A DNA stretch of 35,196 bases, from positions 1-35,196 of IMG/VR virus record IMGVR_UViG_3300035180_002101. The stretch is one strand, 5' to 3'. This document shows positions 29,833 to 35,196 of this stretch, piece by piece. The stretch is from a virus. Made by a program: the position numbers and the translations under genes. The notes beneath the pieces are model-generated. The model was not told the origin of the DNA. It searched no databases and saw nothing but the letters and a program-made list of their open reading frames with translations. Numbering within the stretch: position 1 is the stretch's first letter; every line of letters begins with the position of its first letter.

Positions 29833-31047
29833 TTATCCTCCTACCCAAGAATATCTATTTTGTTGCCATAGGTCAACATCTTGCTGACTTGTTGGTGCTT
29901 GACCATTAGCTTGTATATACGCCTGCCAATCCGTTGGTGATAAGCCAAAGTGTGTATCAGCAAATTGTATATCTTGTATTCCTTCATTGGCCCAATTTTG
30001 TGCTTTTTGTGCTTTAATAGCTGAATTCATGTCTGTTACTACATTTGGCACAGATGGAGCACGCATTCCATATAATGGTTCACTTATTTGTTTAATATAT
30101 TCGTCTTTTGACATCGGTTGTTGCCATTTACCTAAACTCTTAACATAATCGTTATATGACAAATCTTGGTATTGTTGTAATGAGTTTTGTGCACCTTGTT
30201 GCATACCGCTAAATGTATTTGATTGAACTTGTTTTAGTATATCAATTAGATTTGCATTCATACCTAAATAGTTTTGGAATAATTGGTTATAACTGGTAGC
30301 AAACTGTTGGTCTTTTGAATATATGTCTTGCATCTGTTGAGTTAACTGTTGATAGCTTTTTTGGTCTAAATAAGGAGATATTCTATTATAAACATTCTGT
30401 AAATATGTTGCTGTTGAACCCAATATCAATGCTCTTGCTGTATCAGGATTTGCTAATTGTTGTAATGAATTTTGTATGTTGGTTCTCATTGTATCTAATT
30501 GGCTTAAATAGTTTTGTTTTTGTGTGTCTAATTGCTGTTGCATCTCGTTATACTTGCCTTCATATTGTTGCATTATTTTGTTTTTAGGTTGGTTACCTGC
30601 TAACGATAAGCTAATTGAACTTGTGTCTTTGTTTGGTGTTTCCCAAGTGTTAGCAAATAGACTTGGAGCAAGATTTTGTTGGTTTGAAATATAACCTTGT
30701 AGTGCAGATTGTCCTTGTTTTGATAAATTAGATAGCATATTTGTTAACTCTGGATAATTAGAAGGATTTATCATTTCTTGTATTTGCGAAGGCACTTTAC
30801 CACTTAAGTAAGTAGCTACTACTTTACCGTGTTTATGTTTACTTGATGTAGGGTCTTCTGTCATAAGAGTATTATATTGAGATACTTCAAATGGACTTAA
30901 TACCATATCACTTGGTAATTGCTGACTACCAGTTGTTTGTTGGTTTTGGCTTTGCCCCAATATACTCTGTAGTTGTTGATTTGCTTGTTGTATATTAGTT
31001 ATATTGTTTACAGATTGCTTTATTATATCATTAATAGCGTTAGCCAT
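29833..31047 (-). CDS. Q-rich internal virion (ejection) protein candidate
   Basis: A start at ATG 31047 (404 aa, MANAINDIIKQSVNN) follows GGGGGTC; longer in-frame starts up to 31095 lie inside the upstream gene. The protein is exceptionally rich in Gln, Asn and Ser and mainly helical (NITNIQQANQQLQSILGQSQ; YEGKYNEMQQQLDTQKQNYL), with no signal or membrane segment. It overlaps the upstream gene by eight bases. Composition and place in the ejection cassette suggest an internal virion protein. A capsid role is unlikely given the composition. Confidence 0.55.
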   Translation of the reverse strand: MANAINDIIKQSVNNITNIQQANQQLQSILGQSQNQQTTGSQQLPSDMVLSPFEVSQYNTLMTEDPTSSKHKHGKVVATYLSGKVPSQIQEMINPSNYPELTNMLSNLSKQGQSALQGYISNQQNLAPSLFANTWETPNKDTSSISLSLAGNQPKNKIMQQYEGKYNEMQQQLDTQKQNYLSQLDTMRTNIQNSLQQLANPDTARALILGSTATYLQNVYNRISPYLDQKSYQQLTQQMQDIYSKDQQFATSYNQLFQNYLGMNANLIDILKQVQSNTFSGMQQGAQNSLQQYQDLSYNDYVKSLGKWQQPMSKDEYIKQISEPLYGMRAPSVPNVVTDMNSAIKAQKAQNWANEGIQDIQFADTHFGLSPTDWQAYIQANGQAPTSQQDVDLWQQNRYSWVGG

Positions 31048-31873
31048 TTTTTTGACCCCCGAATATATCACCAAATGTTGGAAGACCTGCAGCACCCATT
31101 GGGTTAGATTGAGGTGTTTGATAACCTACAGGATTTGAAGAAAATTTTCCACCTATATCACCTGTGCTTGCTATTGAACCACTATTTGTTCCGCCAAAAG
31201 CACCCCCTATTTTTCCAAGCGTTCCACCAAGCCCTTGAACAGCATTCGCTATATTACCGTATTTTTGTTGTTGTAGTTGTTGATTTAACATTTGTGCTTG
31301 TGTTTGCCCCAATTGTGCTTGATTGTAAGCATTTGTGCCTTCAATATTAGCGGCATTATTTTGTGCATTAATACCACTTTGCGTTTGCCAAGAACTCTCC
31401 AAGTCTTTTATAGCATTATCAGATAAACCAGCTAACCTTAATCCGTCATCTAACTGCTTTTGTAACAGCTGTGATTTTAGGTTTGCAGCCCAAGTCTCAA
31501 GGTTTTGCATAGCATTAGTATACTGTGTGCTGCCAGTTGTAAATCCCTGTGCTGCTAACTGCTGTAGTATTTGCTGTTTTGCTTTGTTATATTGGTCTTG
31601 ATACATACCAGCATAAGCTTCTGAAAGCTGTCCTTGGTTATAGCCGTTAATAGCCTGCATAGCGGCTTGTCTTGCTTGGTCTGATAGTTGTGTATTTTGT
31701 GCTATTTGTTGATTTAATTGTTGTAAATCTGTTTGTGGTATTTTAAAATTTTGAATCTGTGGCATTTGTAGTTTTGGCATACTAATGCTACTTCCACCGA
31801 ATAAACTCTCCCCTATACCAAATACAGTTCCTACAACCGATGCTATAGCTCCAACTGTCGCTGGGTCTGACAT
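31040..31873 (-). CDS. Internal virion (ejection) protein candidate with hydrophobic N-terminus
   Basis: The 277-aa product begins with a Gly/Ala-rich hydrophobic segment (MSDPATVGAIASVVGTVFGI), as in podovirus DNA-transfer proteins that insert in the host membrane. A Gln/Ala-rich helical body follows (QQLNQQIAQNTQLSDQARQA) and then a Gly/Asn/Ser-rich flexible end (GGAFGGTNSGSIASTGDIGG). It starts behind AGGAGG. It resembles the P22 gp7 / T7 gp14 class in layout; no sequence-level match is claimed. Confidence 0.6.
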   Translation of the reverse strand: MSDPATVGAIASVVGTVFGIGESLFGGSSISMPKLQMPQIQNFKIPQTDLQQLNQQIAQNTQLSDQARQAAMQAINGYNQGQLSEAYAGMYQDQYNKAKQQILQQLAAQGFTTGSTQYTNAMQNLETWAANLKSQLLQKQLDDGLRLAGLSDNAIKDLESSWQTQSGINAQNNAANIEGTNAYNQAQLGQTQAQMLNQQLQQQKYGNIANAVQGLGGTLGKIGGAFGGTNSGSIASTGDIGGKFSSNPVGYQTPQSNPMGAAGLPTFGDIFGGQKNG

Positions 31874-31891
31874 ATTATTATCCTCCTTTTG

Positions 31892-32248
31892 TCAATGTTT
31901 TATATGATAACAAAAAAACCTTCTTTTCTTAATTCTATAATAACATACCATAACAAAGTAATATCCTTTTGTCAATAGTAGGTTGTATAGTTCCTTTTTA
32001 ATATTAACCTTTTTACTTGCACAAGCTACGCTTAAATAGTGAATATAAACCATTAAAGTATCTGGCTTATACACAAAACTTACAAATCCTATTTCCTCAT
32101 TGTCTTTGTATATCAAGTAATTCTCTGCGTCTTTTACATTTGACTTAAAAATATCATAATTGATTAACCAACCGTTATGATATTTATCATATATCTTTCT
32201 AAATATATGTCCTCTTGGAATATATTTAACTTCTCTAAACTCAATCAT
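31892..32248 (-). CDS. Small protein, possibly GNAT-like
   Basis: I chose ATG 32248 (118 aa), preceded by GGGAG and one base after the upstream stop; the longer frame to 32296 lies inside the previous gene. The pattern ENYLIYKDNEEIGFVSFVYK, then YIHYLSVACASKKVNIKKEL and an aromatic C-terminal strand (YYFVMVCYYRI), is like the central strands and helix of acetyltransferase folds. Small GNAT-like proteins occur among podovirus virion genes such as the T7 gp13 family. The usual acetyl-CoA loop (Q/R-x-x-G-x-G/A) is not visible, so activity is doubtful. Confidence 0.5.
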   Translation of the reverse strand: MIEFREVKYIPRGHIFRKIYDKYHNGWLINYDIFKSNVKDAENYLIYKDNEEIGFVSFVYKPDTLMVYIHYLSVACASKKVNIKKELYNLLLTKGYYFVMVCYYRIKKRRFFCYHIKH

Positions 32249-32249
32249 T

Positions 32250-32756
32250 TTAACTCCCACCCGCCAATGGAATTGGCGTTTTATTAAGAGTGTCAATCAA
32301 TATTTCCAAATATCTCATAAAAGCGTTATGTATTGAAACCTCTTGTTGTATAAATTTATCAATTGTCAAATAGTTATATTCATTTGTTGATTGAACTAAA
32401 TTCTCATTGAAGTTAATAAGTGTAGGTGTGACACCATAACCCTTTGCCACCAATTCTTGTGCTATTTGAGTTGTTGCTTGATAAAACAATGCGTGGTCTG
32501 TTCTGTTGTTGGTTAGAAATATATTAAAACTTGGTGCGTCATTAAAGAATAAGTTTGGTAATGGAACTTGTATTTGTGGCATATTTAAACCCTTATACAA
32601 GTTATTGATAACAGAGTAAATAGTAGAATGGTCAGTATAGTGCTGTTGTTGAAAGTCATTTAGTATATTAATAGTTTTATTTTCAGGGAATTTACTTTGT
32701 ATATCTGGTAAACCTGTTATAGTAATATAACTAACAGGTGTTGTTTGATTACTCAT
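32250..32756 (-). CDS. Virion operon protein, unknown function
   Basis: The 168-aa product (MSNQTTPVSYITITGLPDIQ...) mixes strands and helices and is Asn/Gln/Thr-rich like its virion neighbours. It contains PQIQVPLPNLFFNDAPSFNI and a C-terminal helix (AFMRYLEILIDTLNK). It starts in ATGA overlap with the propeller gene. A tail or head-completion role is inferred from position only. Confidence 0.6.
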   Translation of the reverse strand: MSNQTTPVSYITITGLPDIQSKFPENKTINILNDFQQQHYTDHSTIYSVINNLYKGLNMPQIQVPLPNLFFNDAPSFNIFLTNNRTDHALFYQATTQIAQELVAKGYGVTPTLINFNENLVQSTNEYNYLTIDKFIQQEVSIHNAFMRYLEILIDTLNKTPIPLAGGS

Positions 32757-34327
32757 ACTACAGACCTTCCTAAATGTGCTCTTATATAAGTTTGGACTAT
32801 ATCAAATGAAGCATTACTGTTATCTGTTATATCAAAGCTAAACGCATTACCACTTACATTTAAGTAGAATATAGGTAAATAAGATGTAGGAATTGCAGTA
32901 TTAATATTTATTAACAATGGTATATTAACACCGTTTTGTGGTAGTATATAAAGAGGTGAGGTAGAGGTTGAAGCCGCGATAGCTAAATTGCTTATATAGT
33001 TTAAGCTGTTCATATTTGTTCCAGATTGGCTTGGAGATGTTCCTGTAAGAGATTGTAAGTTTACTGTTAAAGACATATTAGGTGTTCCACTGTAGGGTAT
33101 AACATTAAAGCTTGTATTTCTTACTGTCTTGTATAAGAATGGGTAACCAAAATCAAAGTTTTTGGTTCTTATTAAACCTTTAATTTTTGATGTTCCACCG
33201 CCTAATTTATATATACTTTTCTGTGCTAATATGTAAATACTGTGATCTGTTATACTTCTTGTTGCATAAACTCCAGTAATATTAAATCCTAAATCTATTT
33301 GAAAATACTGCTGTAAGTCTACACAGTAAGCTAATAACAGATTATAGTTTTGTGAGTATAATATGCTGTATTTTTGAATAGGTAAAAGGTAAAAGTTAAG
33401 GTTATTAATCTGTGCTAAATCTGCCTGACCTAAAGTCCAACTGAATTTTGTTATATCTATTGAATAATCAATTTTTTGTGATTGACTGCTTATTATCTGA
33501 TATATACCGTATTCATTTACAAGATATATTGTATTGTTAAAGTTAATAACGCTGTTAGAGTAAATACTACCAGTTGTGTTAAATATCTCTTGTATATACC
33601 ATAAGCTTGGGTCATTGTTAATTGTAGTTCCTGTAATAGCTATTACTGCGTGGTCTCCTACTACATATATGTTGTTCATATATGCAATAAGCTTTACTAT
33701 TTGCTGTTTTAAGTTAGGCGATGAAATCATAAATGTTCCACCACCATTTGTGGTTGTGAAATCTGTATAGCTTGTAGGTGCTGAATACTGTATATTTCTA
33801 CCGCCACCAATAAACACTCTACCTTGATAAACTATTATTGTATTACCTTTTATACCTGAATTTATCAGAGTCAAACCACTACTTGGAGAATATGAAAAAT
33901 ATCCCTTTATATTATCAATAATTAAAAAAACCTGATTTTGCCAGTTGGTTATTTGAATATAACTTGCAACTGTGCTGAATGTATTTGCAGTAGCAACCTG
34001 TGTGTAAGTTCCACCAGTAATAGTTCCAGCACTACCGTCATCAAGTATAACAAACATTACAAGGCTACCGTTTAAAATATCATTAACCATTACAATTGGA
34101 TTATATGGAAGAGTAGCTACAAGTGATGGTGGTTGTAGTTTTCTAACTGTGCCGTTGCCTATTGGTAAAAAATTATATATATCTTGGACAGCATTATCAG
34201 GTATTAAATCTGGTGGTTGTGTATTGTTAATACCAGAGTATCCTTGAATTGTTATCGTAAGACCCTTCATTGGGTCTTTTTTGTTCATCTGTATATTAGA
34301 TACTTTTGGCTGTCCTTGTTGTGTCAT
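32753..34327 (-). CDS. Tail nozzle or DNA-stabilisation protein candidate, beta-propeller-like
   Basis: A start at ATG 34327 (524 aa) follows AGGTGG and overlaps the adaptor stop by one base. The protein is almost all beta strand with repeated blades ending in short aromatic strands (QVFLIIDNIKGYFSYSPSS, GRVFIGGGRNIQYSAPTSYT, NNTIYLVNEYGIYQIISSQS, SIYILAQKSIYKLGGG). Such arrangements occur in podovirus tail proteins that follow the adaptor, namely the T7 gp12 nozzle and P22 gp10-type stabilisers, which plug the packaged DNA. An early 'NAVQDIYNFLP' segment (about residues 47-57) suits this group ('xAxxxxNxxP'). Family-level call. Confidence 0.62.
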   Translation of the reverse strand: MTQQGQPKVSNIQMNKKDPMKGLTITIQGYSGINNTQPPDLIPDNAVQDIYNFLPIGNGTVRKLQPPSLVATLPYNPIVMVNDILNGSLVMFVILDDGSAGTITGGTYTQVATANTFSTVASYIQITNWQNQVFLIIDNIKGYFSYSPSSGLTLINSGIKGNTIIVYQGRVFIGGGRNIQYSAPTSYTDFTTTNGGGTFMISSPNLKQQIVKLIAYMNNIYVVGDHAVIAITGTTINNDPSLWYIQEIFNTTGSIYSNSVINFNNTIYLVNEYGIYQIISSQSQKIDYSIDITKFSWTLGQADLAQINNLNFYLLPIQKYSILYSQNYNLLLAYCVDLQQYFQIDLGFNITGVYATRSITDHSIYILAQKSIYKLGGGTSKIKGLIRTKNFDFGYPFLYKTVRNTSFNVIPYSGTPNMSLTVNLQSLTGTSPSQSGTNMNSLNYISNLAIAASTSTSPLYILPQNGVNIPLLININTAIPTSYLPIFYLNVSGNAFSFDITDNSNASFDIVQTYIRAHLGRSVV

Positions 34328-34902
34328 TACCACCTACCTATATGATTGCCTTCAGCTTGCTTTTGTGCCATTTGTTCGTATAGTTGACCCAACTGTGCAT
34401 TACCGTCTGCAATAGCAGTGTAAGATGAAGCAAGAAAACCTACTGTTTGATAAAATGCTTGCGGTATATCATTGTCAACGTCAGTTTGATATATTAACGC
34501 AGTTGGTTGATAAGTGTAATATATTTCAAGTGGATAGTTGCTTGATGGCGTTGGGTATACTCTTAAAGAATGTGATATTATCCAATATGTGGTAGGATAC
34601 TGCTGATAATCCCAATTGTAATTACCTATACTACCCTTTTGTAATGGATATTTAAATGTTCCTATCCAAAGCCATATTGATATTATACCTGTCAATACTT
34701 GATTACCAAATATACTGCTTAATGGATATGTATTTGTCCCTTGTGTTAAATTAAATGTTGTATATGTTTTAGTGCAACCATTCCACAAAGCTACTTGGTT
34801 TCGTGCATCGTTAACTGCATTAATAACAGTAGCTTGTGGAATGGCTGAATATGTTGGTATTTTACTACTAACAAACGTTAAATAATCATTTAGGGTTGCC
34901 AT
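34327..34902 (-). CDS. Head-to-tail adaptor candidate
   Basis: The 191-aa product begins with a helical part (ATVINAVNDARNQVALWNGC). It continues with paired strands (YPLSSIFGNQVLTGIISIWL; SLRVYPTPSSNYPLEIYYTY) and ends in helices (DIPQAFYQTVGFLASSYTAI, then LGQLYEQMAQKQAEG). This helix-strand-helix order with a 'YP...LEIYYTYQP' strand and a 'D-IP-F' helix is what I know from podovirus adaptor (gp11/gp6-like) proteins that sit beneath the portal. It overlaps the upstream gene by 17 bases. Confidence 0.6.
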   Translation of the reverse strand: MATLNDYLTFVSSKIPTYSAIPQATVINAVNDARNQVALWNGCTKTYTTFNLTQGTNTYPLSSIFGNQVLTGIISIWLWIGTFKYPLQKGSIGNYNWDYQQYPTTYWIISHSLRVYPTPSSNYPLEIYYTYQPTALIYQTDVDNDIPQAFYQTVGFLASSYTAIADGNAQLGQLYEQMAQKQAEGNHIGRW

Positions 34903-35164
34903 TTATCGATTTTCCCTTTTGTGTTTCGGGTTGTAGCATATTAATTATTTCATCGTGGCTATCAGATATAAGCCACTTGCTATCTGGTTCATTAAACTCA
35001 AGCCAGCTGTCGTCTTTTATTTCAACACCTGCCAATGCCCATCTTTGCTTGATAATGTCTACAAGTCTTTGTGCTTCTTTTTCTGCATCTTTTGGGTCAT
35101 TGTTGTATATATCTACATTATAACCAAAAAATGCTTTTGCTATTTCATCTTCTATTTCATTCAT
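34886..35164 (-). CDS. Small acidic virion operon protein, start uncertain at the window edge
   Basis: From the ATG at 35164 the product is 92 aa and acidic (MNEIEDEIAKAFFGYNVDIY ... DDSWLEFNEPDSKWLISDSH). No ribosome binding site precedes this ATG, and the same frame stays open to the right edge at 35196 (GSKYYKLQPK before the Met). It may therefore be the C-terminal part of a longer gene cut by the window. In another frame the last 36 bases encode the tail of an upstream gene ending in ATGA overlap with this start. No family recognised. Confidence 0.55.
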   Translation of the reverse strand: MNEIEDEIAKAFFGYNVDIYNNDPKDAEKEAQRLVDIIKQRWALAGVEIKDDSWLEFNEPDSKWLISDSHDEIINMLQPETQKGKSINGNPK

Positions 35165-35196
35165 TTTTGGTTGTAGTTTGTAATATTTAGAACCCC

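Overview
The window is almost certainly a bacteriophage genome, or most of one. It is AT-rich, tightly packed with mostly short overlapping genes, and carries purine-rich ribosome binding sites ahead of most starts. The virion set is podovirus-like: terminase large subunit, portal, an adaptor candidate, a beta-propeller-like tail protein and four large Q/K-rich internal virion (ejection) protein candidates, with no tape measure, sheath or tail tube. A lipoprotein gene in the lysis region and a GH108-type muramidase point to a host with an outer membrane. I cannot name the host. The GC-rich intergenic hairpins and Lys/Glu/Tyr/Ile-rich proteins would fit a thermophile, but that is only an impression.

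Layout. Two opposing transcription units start from a control region at about 3000-4340. The leftward (minus strand) virion unit starts at a promoter at 3036-3065. It runs through a small HTH protein, a charged 132-aa protein, the portal and an HNH endonuclease that is cut by the left edge of the window. It resumes at the right edge (35164 down to 23703) with small virion proteins, adaptor, propeller, four ejection-type proteins and a 1665-aa virion protein ending in a lytic transglycosylase. The rightward (plus strand) unit, 4368-23706, holds three small genes; a phage sliding clamp (beta clamp); more small genes; a DNA metabolism block (zinc ribbon, RuvC-like resolvase, SSB-like protein, Cas4/RecB-type nuclease, DNA methyltransferase, primase-helicase); two small membrane proteins; a lysis block (muramidase, lipoprotein, holin-like protein); GroES-like proteins; and a packaging block (terminase, HTH protein, metallophosphatase) bracketed by two more homing endonucleases. 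The two units converge with overlapping stop codons at 23703-23706.

Most striking is an 81-nt RNA gene at 15510-15590. It has the tRNA-like domain of tmRNA (5' GGnUUCGAC signature, G3-U70 alanine identity pair, T arm, encoded CCA), but the tag-coding and pseudoknot part is replaced by one 7-bp hairpin. It has its own promoter, positioned so that transcription should start at or next to the mature 5' end, and the lysis genes follow with no visible terminator. Other notable points are two inverted, architecturally matching hairpin/CG-repeat/polypyrimidine elements flanking the sliding-clamp module, an iteron-rich origin candidate, four near-identical promoters with a strict 16-bp spacer, a clamp without a polymerase, and the absence of a recognisable major capsid gene. 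The capsid gene may lie in sequence missing between the two window ends.
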